A stretch of 64,000 nucleotides of DNA from CALMEC01 sp963765105. Its GTDB lineage: Bacteria > Actinomycetota > Thermoleophilia > Miltoncostaeales > Miltoncostaeaceae. The stretch is from the NCBI GenBank assembly GCA_963765105.1, contig CAVXUW010000003.1, positions 82,608-146,607 of the forward strand, in the 5' to 3' direction. Below are positions 40,441-47,977 of this stretch, piece by piece. The translations under genes and the position numbers were made by a program. How positions within the stretch are numbered: position 1 is the first letter of the stretch; every line of letters starts with the position of its first letter. The notes beneath the pieces are model-generated. The model worked only from the letters and a program-made list of their open reading frames with translations. It made no database searches and was not told the DNA's origin.

Positions 40441-40602
40441 GGCTCCTGGACGTCGGCGCGCTGCCCGCAGTCCTTTCCGCGGTGGCCCGGGTTGAGCGAG
40501 CGGCAGGTGAACGGCGGGCACTCGGCCCCCGCCGACACGTCGTCAGTGACGCTTGTGCTCGAGCGAGGACTTGGGGCCGCACTGCCGCCTGATCCAGCGT
40601 CG

Positions 40603-41652
40603 CTAGCTCGGCGTGCCGTGTGCGCCAACAGCGGTGCGCACGGCGGGTGCGACGATGGTTCCCAGCAGCTCGATGGCGCGGAGCACAGCTCGATGGTCGG
40701 TTGGGCCGATAGCGAGTTGGAGCAGGAAGCGGTCCATCTGGAAGATCTCGTGCTCGAACACAATCTTGTCAATGACCTCCTGCGGGTCGCCCACCAAGAG
40801 GGCCCCTCGTGGGCCGCGTGAGGCCTCAAAGTGCTCGCGCGTCTCTGGCGGCCAGCCCCGTTCGCGTCCGATGCGGGTCATCACCTCAGCGTGACCGGGG
40901 TAGAAGGTATCCGCGGCGACAGCCGATGTGTCGGCGATGAAGCCGTGAGAGTTGATCGAGAGTCTCAGCGTCGCGGGATCGTGCCCAGCCTGCCTGCCGG
41001 CCTCGCGGTAGAGCTCGGCCAAGGGCCCAAACCGCTCCGGCATCCCCCCGATGATCGCGATCGCCAACGGCAGGCCGAGCGTGCCTGCTCGGGCCACCGA
41101 CTCGGGCGTGCCCCCGACCGCGATCCACACCGGGAGCGGATCCTGCACCGGGCGCGGGTACACGCCGCGGTCGTCGATCGACGCGCGGTGGCGCCCGTGC
41201 CAGGTGATCCGCTCCGTCTCGCGCAGGCGTAGGAGCAGGTCGAGGTTCTCGGCAAACAGCTCGTCGTAGTCGTCGAGGTCGTAGCCGAACAGTGGGAATG
41301 ATTCGATGAACGAGCCTCGCCCGACGGTGATCTCCGCCCGGCCACCCGATAGCGCGTCGAGTGTGGCGAAGTCCTGGAACACCCGCACCGGGTCATCGGA
41401 GCTCAGCACGGTCACGGTGCTCGTGAGACGGATTCGTGAGGTCCGCGTCGCGACCGCTGCCAGGACGACCGCCGGCGACGACACCGCATAGTCGGGACGG
41501 TGATGCTCGCCCACGCCAAACACATCGAGGCCCACTTGGTCGGCCAGCTCCGCCTCCTCCACGAGCTGACGCAAGCGCTGCTCGGGACCGATCACCTCGC
41601 CCGTGAGGCGGTTTCGCCCCACCTCCGCAAACGTGTACGTGCCGATCTCCAT
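40603..41652 (-). CDS. Luciferase-like (LLM-class) flavin-dependent monooxygenase
   Basis: A 349-aa bacterial-luciferase-family TIM-barrel enzyme using reduced flavin or F420. Typical features are GLDVFGVGEHHRPDYAVSSP (about residues 40-60), RIRLTSTVTVLSSDDPVRVF, the active-site region GRAEITVGRGSF, and LPVWIAVGGTPESVARAGTL. It belongs to the group of LLM oxidoreductases common in actinobacteria, whose substrates are mostly unknown. The ATG at 41652 has a TAACCT -10 element 7 nt upstream, so the longer frame to 41943 is not needed. It is convergent with the exported protein and diverges from nothing close. Confidence 0.85.
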   Translation of the reverse strand: MEIGTYTFAEVGRNRLTGEVIGPEQRLRQLVEEAELADQVGLDVFGVGEHHRPDYAVSSPAVVLAAVATRTSRIRLTSTVTVLSSDDPVRVFQDFATLDALSGGRAEITVGRGSFIESFPLFGYDLDDYDELFAENLDLLLRLRETERITWHGRHRASIDDRGVYPRPVQDPLPVWIAVGGTPESVARAGTLGLPLAIAIIGGMPERFGPLAELYREAGRQAGHDPATLRLSINSHGFIADTSAVAADTFYPGHAEVMTRIGRERGWPPETREHFEASRGPRGALLVGDPQEVIDKIVFEHEIFQMDRFLLQLAIGPTDHRAVLRAIELLGTIVAPAVRTAVGAHGTPS

Positions 41653-41659
41653 GGTCCGT

Positions 41660-41665
41660 AGGTTA
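41660..41665 (-). promoter_or_regulatory. -10 element TAACCT (leaderless)
   Basis: Minus-strand TAACCT ends 7 nt before the ATG at 41652 of the luciferase-like gene. Confidence 0.5.
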
Positions 41666-41692
41666 CGACGACTGCGGCCCGCGTCGCCGTCC

Positions 41693-42388
41693 CTACTTCG
41701 GCTCGGGCTCCAAGCGGTAGCCCACGCCGTAGCGCGTCTGGATGAACGTGTGGCGCGGCGCCGGCTTATCGATCTTGTCGCGCAACCGACGGATGAACAC
41801 GTCCACGGTGCGGTCGCGATGTGTCTCTCGTCGACCCCAGATGGCCTGGAGCAACTCGTCACGGGTGGCGACGCGCTCGCGTGTGATGGCAAGTTGGTAG
41901 AGCAACCGGAACTCTGTGGGGGTGAGATGAACGCCTTCCCCATTGACGTACGCCTCGACCAAGAGAGGGTCGATGCGGAGCTCTTCGATTTCGATGGGCT
42001 CGCCGCGGGTGGGGCTTTGCGCCCGGACTCCGCGGCGGACGGCCGACCGGACCCGGGCGACCAACTCTTTCATCGAGAACGGCTTGACGAGATAGTCGTC
42101 GGCACCGAGCTCCAGGGCATGGACGCGGTCGTGCTCGGTGCCGCGTGCGCTGACAACGATGATGGGCGTTCCAATCCCCTCGCCCCGGGCGGCTTCGATG
42201 AACTTCCATCCGTCCATGCCAGGAATCATGAGGTCGAGCACCACGACGTCGGGCTGCTCGAAGCGCAGCTTTGCCAGCGCGACATTGCCATCACTCACCG
42301 CAAGGGGTTCGAATTCGCCAGCGGCGAGATGCGAAACCATGCCCTGCGAAATCACCGGGTCGTCTTCGACAATCAACACTTTGGCCAT
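41693..42388 (-). CDS. phoP: PhoB/PhoP-type response regulator of phosphate starvation
   Basis: A 231-aa OmpR-family regulator: receiver with AKVLIVEDDPVISQGM, phospho-Asp in VVVLDLMIPGMDGW and Lys in DDYLVKPFSMKEL; winged-helix DNA-binding domain with LTPTEFRLLYQLAITRERVA, RDRTVDVFIRRLRDKID and QTRYGVGYRLEPEPK. It diverges from a sensor kinase and sits beside pstSCAB-phoU, so it is the phosphate regulator. A TATCCT -10 lies 9 nt before the ATG, with GGAG close to it, and a triple PHO-box repeat lies about 40 nt further up (42427-42459), indicating autoregulation. The symbol is by function; phoB or regX3 would also fit. Confidence 0.85.
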   Translation of the reverse strand: MAKVLIVEDDPVISQGMVSHLAAGEFEPLAVSDGNVALAKLRFEQPDVVVLDLMIPGMDGWKFIEAARGEGIGTPIIVVSARGTEHDRVHALELGADDYLVKPFSMKELVARVRSAVRRGVRAQSPTRGEPIEIEELRIDPLLVEAYVNGEGVHLTPTEFRLLYQLAITRERVATRDELLQAIWGRRETHRDRTVDVFIRRLRDKIDKPAPRHTFIQTRYGVGYRLEPEPK

Positions 42389-42397
42389 CTGCTCCGT

Positions 42398-42403
42398 AGG
42401 ATA
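42398..42403 (-). promoter_or_regulatory. -10 element TATCCT for phoP-type regulator
   Basis: Minus-strand TATCCT ends 9 nt before the ATG at 42388. The very short leader contains CGGAG. The PHO box at 42427-42459 covers the -35 zone and further upstream. Confidence 0.5.
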
Positions 42404-42426
42404 GACCTGTGTCTCGGTGCATGGGG

Positions 42427-42459
42427 GTGAACGAGAGGTGACGGACTGGTGACAGACAG
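42427..42459 (-). promoter_or_regulatory. PHO box (three 11-bp direct repeats) in the regulator/kinase divergent region
   Basis: GTGAACGAGAG, GTGACGGACTG and GTGACAGACAG follow one another at exact 11-bp intervals. Read on the minus strand they give TGTCAC, CGTCAC and GTTCAC blocks, the actinobacterial PhoP consensus. The last repeat overlaps the GTG start of the kinase gene (42449), so binding could affect both divergent genes. Confidence 0.7.
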
Positions 42460-43369
42460 CGACGCCAAACGTGGCCGAGTCCTTGTGGAGGAAAGCCCGG
42501 AAATCCTTGCGATCGTCAATGAGCGCGGCTTGGTGGTTGCCTGTAGCCGTCGTGCGCGAGTCGAGGGCGTCGAACAGGGGCAGCCGCTGCCGGGCCGCTT
42601 CGGGAGCGCCGAGAGCGTCGCGGTGGAGTACGTCGTTGACGGACGGAGGGAGCGGCTTCTCTACTTCGGTGTCCCCGGCAACCTCGCCGCCTACGAGGAA
42701 CTCCGTTCGGGTTTCACGGCGGCCGTCTCCCATGAGCTTCGGACCCCGTTGGCTCGGCTTTTGGTGCTCCTCGAGTCAACGGAACTGCCGGACGCGGACG
42801 TTCCGACCATCATCACCCGTGCCCGTGGTGAGGTCGAGCAGGTTCGTGAGCTGATCGACGAAGTGCTCTTCTTGAGCCAGCTCGAGTCGGGGGAAGAGAT
42901 CGTGAGCCTCGGCAAAGCCCCGGCGTCGCCCGCGTTTCAAGCGGTCGCTGAGGAGCTTGCCGATCGGGCGGAGCGCGCCGGTGTCGTGATCCGTGTCGAT
43001 GGCAGTCCGGACCTTGCCCTGCCGATGAGAGAACGGATGCAACGGGTGGTTGTCAGCAACTTCGTCGAGAACGCGATCCGATACGCGGGGTCCGGCGCCA
43101 CTATTACCCTCTCGGTGCGGGCCGTGGGCAGCGAGGTTGTCCTGACCTGTGAGGACGATGGAGTCGGAGTGTCTGACGAGGATCTCCCGCGTTTGTTCGA
43201 GCGCTTCTATCGCGCCGATCGTGTGCGCTCCTCACGCGGTACGGGATTGGGTCTCGCCATCGTCAAGCACATTGTCGGAGCCGCGGGTGGGTGGGTGGAG
43301 GCGGCCTCCGTCGACGGCGGTGGCCTGCGTATCCGTTGTCGTTTCCCGGCGGAGCCAGGCGTCTCGTAA
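42449..43369 (+). CDS. phoR: Soluble PhoR-type sensor histidine kinase
   Basis: A 306-aa kinase with a small PAS-like N-terminus (about residues 10-90; VEESPEILAIVNERGLVVAC), then HisKA with the phospho-acceptor in FTAAVSHELRTPLARL (about residue 97), and the ATP-binding domain (N box NFVENAIRY, G1 DDGVGVSDEDLPRL, FERFYR, G2 GTGLGLAIVKHIVG). No transmembrane helix is present, unlike SenX3 or PhoR of other actinobacteria, so phosphate status is probably read through PhoU/Pst contact. It diverges from its regulator gene. The GTG start at 42449 lies within the PHO box, so the true start could be slightly downstream. Confidence 0.8.
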   Translation: MTDSDAKRGRVLVEESPEILAIVNERGLVVACSRRARVEGVEQGQPLPGRFGSAESVAVEYVVDGRRERLLYFGVPGNLAAYEELRSGFTAAVSHELRTPLARLLVLLESTELPDADVPTIITRARGEVEQVRELIDEVLFLSQLESGEEIVSLGKAPASPAFQAVAEELADRAERAGVVIRVDGSPDLALPMRERMQRVVVSNFVENAIRYAGSGATITLSVRAVGSEVVLTCEDDGVGVSDEDLPRLFERFYRADRVRSSRGTGLGLAIVKHIVGAAGGWVEAASVDGGGLRIRCRFPAEPGVS

Positions 43370-43390
43370 CGGAAGCGCGCGCGAATGTTC

Positions 43391-43423
43391 GTTCACATGT
43401 TTGTCACCTTTTCGTCACAGATC
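43391..43423 (+). promoter_or_regulatory. PHO box upstream of pstS
   Basis: GTTCACATGTT, TGTCACCTTTT and CGTCACAGATC are three direct repeats at exact 11-bp spacing, the pattern bound by actinobacterial PhoP. They end 66 nt before the pstS ATG, a suitable place for activation. The same unit, in the opposite orientation, occurs at 42427-42459. Confidence 0.75.
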
Positions 43424-43488
43424 GTCTGCCCATGACGCGGGGTGGAGTCGCGACACTGCCGTTCGTGACCATCAAGAAAGGGATACGC

Positions 43489-44445
43489 ATGAACTCCAAG
43501 CTCCTGACCGCGGTAGCGGTCGTCGGTGCTGCTGGCGCTCTATTCGTGGGTTGCGGCGATGATGCCGGCACCGGCGGGTCCGGAACAGGATCAGGTGGGA
43601 CATCGGTTGCCGGGGCGATTTCAATCGACGGTTCGAGTACCGTTGCTCCGTTCGTCTCGATCGCGCAGGAGGACTTCCGTGCGAGTGGGGCGACGACTCA
43701 GATCACGGTCGGGATCTCCGGAACGGGTGGCGGATTCGAACGCTTCTGCAAGGGCGAAACCGATATCTCCAACGCGTCGCGCGCGATCAAGGACGAGGAG
43801 AAAGAGCTTTGTGCGAAGGCGGGTGTCGAGTTCGCGGAGCTCCAGGTCGCCAACGATGGCCTGGCCATCGTCGTGAACAACGACAACGACTGGGCAACGT
43901 GTCTGACGACCGCCCAGCTCAAGAAGCTCTGGGAGCCGAAGTCCCCGGTGAAGAACTGGAAGGACTTGGACCCGAAGTTCCCGGACCAAGAGACCAAGTT
44001 GTTCGGTGCAGGTACCGACTCCGGAACGTTCGACTTCTTCACCAAGGAGATCAACGGTGAGGAAGGGGCCAGCCGCACCGACTACCAGCCAACGGAGGAC
44101 GACAACGTCACCGTGCAGGGTGTCAGCGGTGAGAAGGGCGGACTTGGCTACTTCGGCCTGTCGTACTTCGAGCAGAACAAGACGGCGCTGAAGGCGATCT
44201 CTGTCGACGGAGGAAAAGGCTGCGTCGCCCCCAGCCAGGAAACTGTTCAGGACGGAAGCTACGAGCCCCTGTCACGTCCCCTGTACGTTTACGTGAAGAA
44301 GGCATCGTTTGCGCGTCCTGAGGTCAAGGCCTTCCTGGAGTACACGTTGAAGAACCAGGAGACCATCGCGAAAGAGGCGCTGTTCGTGCCCCTCACCGCT
44401 GAGCAGGCGACGAGCGCGAACACCGCGCTGACCGCGCTCGGCTAG
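43489..44445 (+). CDS. pstS: Phosphate ABC transporter substrate-binding lipoprotein
   Basis: A 318-aa PstS. The N-terminus is a lipoprotein signal with lipobox FVGC (Cys22), then a Gly/Ser linker. The phosphate-binding loop ISIDGSSTVAPFVSIAQEDF and the segment ISGTGGGFERFCKGETDISN match the family, as do FGAGTDSGTFDFF and SGEKGGLGYFGLSYF. The ATG at 43489 follows AAAGGG. It is the first gene of pstSCAB-phoU, downstream of a PHO box, so it should be induced by phosphate limitation. The protein is anchored on the outer face of the cytoplasmic membrane. Confidence 0.95.
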   Translation: MNSKLLTAVAVVGAAGALFVGCGDDAGTGGSGTGSGGTSVAGAISIDGSSTVAPFVSIAQEDFRASGATTQITVGISGTGGGFERFCKGETDISNASRAIKDEEKELCAKAGVEFAELQVANDGLAIVVNNDNDWATCLTTAQLKKLWEPKSPVKNWKDLDPKFPDQETKLFGAGTDSGTFDFFTKEINGEEGASRTDYQPTEDDNVTVQGVSGEKGGLGYFGLSYFEQNKTALKAISVDGGKGCVAPSQETVQDGSYEPLSRPLYVYVKKASFARPEVKAFLEYTLKNQETIAKEALFVPLTAEQATSANTALTALG

Positions 44446-45390
44446 TTGGCAACGCGGGACATAGCCACCCTCCCGCCGACGCTCCAGCGCGAGCGTCGGC
44501 GGATCGGCGAGGCCGTGGTTCGCCTGTGCCTTGGCCTCGCCGCACTCGTTTCGGTGCTCACGACTGTGGGCATCGTCATTGCCCTCCTCGTGCCGTCCGT
44601 GCAGTTCTTTGGTGAAGTCAACATCATCGACTTCCTCACCGGGCTCGAATGGACGCCGCTCTTCAACGACGCGAAGTTCGGAGTGATCCCCCTTTTGATC
44701 GGGACGCTCAACGTCACGTTCTGGGCGTGTCTCGTTGGCTTGCCGTTGGGTCTCGGCACGGCGATCTATCTGAGCGAGTACGCCACGCCACGCACGCGAG
44801 GCATCATCAAGCCGATCCTCGAGGTGCTGGCCGGTGTTCCCACGGTGGTTTTCGGCTACTTCGCGCTCACGTTCGTCACGCCGTTCCTTCGTGACGTGGG
44901 TATCGGTGTCGGCATCTTCAACGTGCTTGCGCCGGGCATCGTCATGGGGGTCATGCTCATCCCCACCGTCGCGTCGCTCTCCGAAGATGCCATGTCGGCG
45001 GTGCCGCACAGCCTGCGGGAAGGCGCCTACGCTCTGGGATCGCGCAAGATGGCCGTCGCCACAAAAGTCGTTGTCCCGGCGGCGATTTCCGGAATCATCG
45101 CGAGCTTCGTGTTGGCGATCTCCCGTGCCGTGGGCGAGACCATGATCGTCGTCGTTGGCGCCGGCATTCAGCCCGTAAGCCTCGACGGCTTCACGAGTGC
45201 GATCGACCCACGCGCCGCGATGGAGACGATGACCGCCTTCATCGCGGCCGTCGGGCAAGGGGATATTCCCACCGGGTCGATTGAGTACAAGACCATCTTC
45301 GCGGTCGGCTTGACGCTCTTTCTCATCACCTTTGCGATGAACATGGTTGCGATACGCCTCGTCCGGAGGTTCCGGGAGGTGTACGAGTGA
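44446..45390 (+). CDS. pstC: Phosphate ABC transporter permease PstC
   Basis: A 314-aa membrane permease with six predicted helices. The EAA-like loop reads SLREGAYALGSRKMAVATKV before VVPAAISGIIASFVLAISRA, and VLAGVPTVVFGYFALTFV is a typical PstC helix. The N-terminal helix LCLGLAALVSVLTTVGIVIA is preceded by a short basic cytoplasmic segment. It starts with TTG at 44446 directly after the pstS stop. PstC and PstA form the channel for phosphate. The stop overlaps the pstA start (GTGA). Confidence 0.94.
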   Translation: MATRDIATLPPTLQRERRRIGEAVVRLCLGLAALVSVLTTVGIVIALLVPSVQFFGEVNIIDFLTGLEWTPLFNDAKFGVIPLLIGTLNVTFWACLVGLPLGLGTAIYLSEYATPRTRGIIKPILEVLAGVPTVVFGYFALTFVTPFLRDVGIGVGIFNVLAPGIVMGVMLIPTVASLSEDAMSAVPHSLREGAYALGSRKMAVATKVVVPAAISGIIASFVLAISRAVGETMIVVVGAGIQPVSLDGFTSAIDPRAAMETMTAFIAAVGQGDIPTGSIEYKTIFAVGLTLFLITFAMNMVAIRLVRRFREVYE

Positions 45391-46226
45391 CACGCGATAT
45401 CAAAGGCGAGGTCTTCCGTCTTGCGCTGATCCTCTGCGTCGGTCTCGGCATGCTCATTTTGGGCGTGCTCCTGTTCGACATCGTCAGCCGGGGAATCGGG
45501 CACGTCGATGGGCAGCTGCTCAACAACCTTCCGTCGGCGCGACCACAGGTTGCGGGAGCAAAACCCGCGATCCTCGCAACCATCTACCTCGGCCTCTTGG
45601 TCATCGTCCTCTCGGTTCCCCTCGGTGTGGCGACGGCCGTGTATCTCGAGGAGTACGCCCACAAAGACCGCTGGTACAACCGCATGCTCGAGCTCAACAT
45701 CCAGAACCTCGCGGCCGTCCCATCCATCGTCTATGGAATTCTTGGGCTGGCGTTTCTCGTGCGTGGGCTTTCGTTGGGACGTGTACTCCTGGCCGGTGCG
45801 CTCATCCTCACGCTGCTCGTTCTCCCCACCGTGATCATTGCTGCTCGCGAGGCGATTCGGGCGGTGCCCGACAGCGTCCGCCAAGGCGCTTACGCGCTTG
45901 GCGCCACCCGCGGTCAGGTGGTGGCACGCCAGGTCTTGCCATCGGCAATCCCCGGAATCGCGACGGGAACTATCCTTGCCGTCTCACGTGCCGTTGGTGA
46001 GACCGCCCCGCTTCTGCTGGTGGGTGCGCTCACAATCGTGCCGTTCAACCCGCGGCTCTTGGGCGAGTTCACGGCGCTGCCCGTGCAGATCTTCAACTGG
46101 ACCAAGGCGCCGCAGGAAGAGTTCAAACTGCTTGCCGCGGCTGCCATCATTATCTTGCTCGGCCTGCTGCTACTGCTGAACGCGAGCGCGATCTGGCTCC
46201 GCAACAAGTATCAGAAGAGGTGGTGA
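45387..46226 (+). CDS. pstA: Phosphate ABC transporter permease PstA
   Basis: A 279-aa permease with the PstA motifs NIQNLAAVPSIVYGILGLAF and the EAA loop VRQGAYALGATRGQVVARQV, followed by LPSAIPGIATGTILAVSRAV. It ends RNKYQKRW. It overlaps pstC by four bases (GTG at 45387) and is 1 nt from the pstB start. With PstC it forms the transmembrane heterodimer energised by PstB. Confidence 0.94.
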   Translation: MTRDIKGEVFRLALILCVGLGMLILGVLLFDIVSRGIGHVDGQLLNNLPSARPQVAGAKPAILATIYLGLLVIVLSVPLGVATAVYLEEYAHKDRWYNRMLELNIQNLAAVPSIVYGILGLAFLVRGLSLGRVLLAGALILTLLVLPTVIIAAREAIRAVPDSVRQGAYALGATRGQVVARQVLPSAIPGIATGTILAVSRAVGETAPLLLVGALTIVPFNPRLLGEFTALPVQIFNWTKAPQEEFKLLAAAAIIILLGLLLLLNASAIWLRNKYQKRW

Positions 46227-46227
46227 C

Positions 46228-47091
46228 ATGATCGACCCGACAACGAAGGAGGTGGCACCCATCGATCCCATCAATGTGGTGGTGGCCACAGCGGCACCCG
46301 AACCGCCGAAGACCACCGAGATGGTTTTCTCGGTGAACGACCTGTCGGTGTTCTACGGCGGCAAGTTGGCCGTGAAAGACATCACTCTCGACATCGGGGC
46401 CCGCCGTGTCACGGCCCTCATTGGCCCCTCCGGCTGCGGCAAGAGCACGTTCATCCGTTGTCTCAACCGAATGAACGACCTGATCCCCAGTGCGCGCGTC
46501 GAGGGCTCTATCCGCTTCGCCGGCACGGACCTCTACGGCCCGGGAGTCGATCCTGTCGAAGTGCGCAAGCGCATCGGAATGGTCTTTCAGAAGCCAAACC
46601 CGTTCCCGAAGTCGATCTACGACAACATCGCGTTCGGCCCGCGAGTCCTCGCCATGGAGGGTGATCTGGACGAGCGCGTGGCGATCGCGCTTACTCGTGC
46701 CGCTCTGTGGGACGAGGTAAAGGACCGCTTGAAAGACAGTGCGCTCGGCCTGTCCGGAGGACAGCAGCAACGACTCTGCATCGCCCGTGCCCTGGCGGTT
46801 GAGCCGGACGTACTTTTGATGGACGAGCCCGCCTCGGCCCTTGACCCTATTGCCACGATGCGCATCGAGGACCTCATGCATGAGCTTAAGACCGACTACT
46901 CCATCGTCATCGTCACGCACAACATGCAGCAGGCGGCGCGGGTCGCCGACATGACGGCCTTCTTCAGCGTTGACGTTGAGGAGGGGGGAGATCGAACAGG
47001 GGTGCTCGTGGAGTACGCGGAGACAAAGGCGATCTTTACCCAACCCGCTGACAAACGCACCGAGGATTACGTCACGGGGCGGTTCGGGTGA
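46228..47091 (+). CDS. pstB: Phosphate ABC transporter ATP-binding protein
   Basis: A 287-aa ATPase with Walker A GPSGCGKSTF (about residue 67), the PstB-specific FIRCLNRMNDLIP, VFQKPNPFPKSIYDN (Q-loop), signature LSGGQQQRLCIARALAVEPD and Walker B VLLMDEPASALDPIATMRI, then the switch His in VIVTHNMQQAARVAD. The N-terminus is about 30 residues longer than usual before FSVNDLSVFYGGKLAVKDI. A later start is possible, but the ATG at 46228 is preceded by AGAGGTGG. The stop overlaps phoU (GTGA). Confidence 0.95.
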   Translation: MIDPTTKEVAPIDPINVVVATAAPEPPKTTEMVFSVNDLSVFYGGKLAVKDITLDIGARRVTALIGPSGCGKSTFIRCLNRMNDLIPSARVEGSIRFAGTDLYGPGVDPVEVRKRIGMVFQKPNPFPKSIYDNIAFGPRVLAMEGDLDERVAIALTRAALWDEVKDRLKDSALGLSGGQQQRLCIARALAVEPDVLLMDEPASALDPIATMRIEDLMHELKTDYSIVIVTHNMQQAARVADMTAFFSVDVEEGGDRTGVLVEYAETKAIFTQPADKRTEDYVTGRFG

Positions 47092-47768
47092 GAGAAACCT
47101 TCGACCAGCAAATCGACGCGGTCGGAGCGAACCTCCAAGAGGAAAGCCAGGTTGTCCTCCGCGCCCTGCGCGGCTGCCTGCTCGCGATGGAGCGTCAGGA
47201 CGTCGTGCTCGCCGACGAGGTCATTGCGTTCGACGACGAAGTCGACCGCCGCTACGCCGCCATCGAACAGGGGATTGAGGCCCTGTTGGCGCTGCAGGCC
47301 CCGGTTGCCCGTGACCTCCGGCGCATTGTGGCGATGCTCCACATCAATCTGCACTTGGAGCGCATCGGCGACTACTGCGTCACCATCGCCAAGCTCGTCA
47401 AGCTCACCGAAGGGCTCGAGAGCGACGCGGCGATGCTCACTGCGTTCGGTGAGATGGGTGTGCGTGCCGAGGAGATGATCGGGCTTGCCGTGCTGGCGTT
47501 CGATACCGGCGATGTCGCGAAAGCTGAGTCGCTTGTGGAGCTGGATGAGCTCATCAACCGCGTCAACCGGCGAGCGGTGGAATACGTGATGGATCTCGGT
47601 GCCGACCCGGTCAAGCGGGAGTGGGGACTGCGGATGATCGTGATCTCACGTTGTCTGGAGCGCATCGGCGATCACGCCGTCGACATCGGCGAGCAAGTGG
47701 CGTACATGGTCACCGGCGAGCATCGCGAGTTCACCGACGCGTCACGTCCGGACCCTCCGCCTACGTAG
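47088..47768 (+). CDS. phoU: Phosphate signalling and transport regulator PhoU
   Basis: A 226-aa all-helical protein with two tandem PhoU repeats (about residues 5-105 and 110-210). Metal-binding-type E/DxxxD patterns occur in LHLERIGDYCVTIAKLV and CLERIGDHAVDIGEQVAYMV, which are the conserved helices. PhoU links the state of the Pst transporter to the PhoR kinase and prevents activation when phosphate is ample. GTG 47088 overlaps pstB. It is the last gene of the operon; the strong hairpin at 47871-47915 follows. Confidence 0.93.
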   Translation: MRETFDQQIDAVGANLQEESQVVLRALRGCLLAMERQDVVLADEVIAFDDEVDRRYAAIEQGIEALLALQAPVARDLRRIVAMLHINLHLERIGDYCVTIAKLVKLTEGLESDAAMLTAFGEMGVRAEEMIGLAVLAFDTGDVAKAESLVELDELINRVNRRAVEYVMDLGADPVKREWGLRMIVISRCLERIGDHAVDIGEQVAYMVTGEHREFTDASRPDPPPT

Positions 47769-47870
47769 ACGCGGAGGTGCGCAGTCTCCGCCGGGCCGCG
47801 TCGTGGACTGTGCCGTAAGGACGGCGGCATTCGTGACTCATGAGAGATGAGGGTCACGATCCCGCACGTG

Positions 47871-47915
47871 GTGAGTCCCCCCGCCCGCCGCCGCTCGTCG
47901 GCGGCGGGGACTCAC
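47871..47915. terminator. Bidirectional stem-loop between phoU and the sigma-factor gene
   Basis: GTGAGTCCCC at 47871-47880 pairs with GGGGACTCAC at 47906-47915, and inside it GCCGCCG pairs with CGGCGGC, with a bulge of six bases and a short loop. The symmetric stem lies between convergent genes ending at 47768 and 47978, so it probably ends transcripts from both sides. TCTCT follows on the plus strand. Confidence 0.75.
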
Positions 47916-47977
47916 TCTCTCACGCCACGGCACCCACCTGGCGCAGGCAGTTTGATGGCCTCTGACTGATCGTCAGG

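Noticed and set aside
40441..40602. Cys-rich minus-strand frame after the exported protein
   Set aside because: It runs through the 3' end of the plus-strand gene and into the luciferase-like gene with no start signal; probably a shadow.
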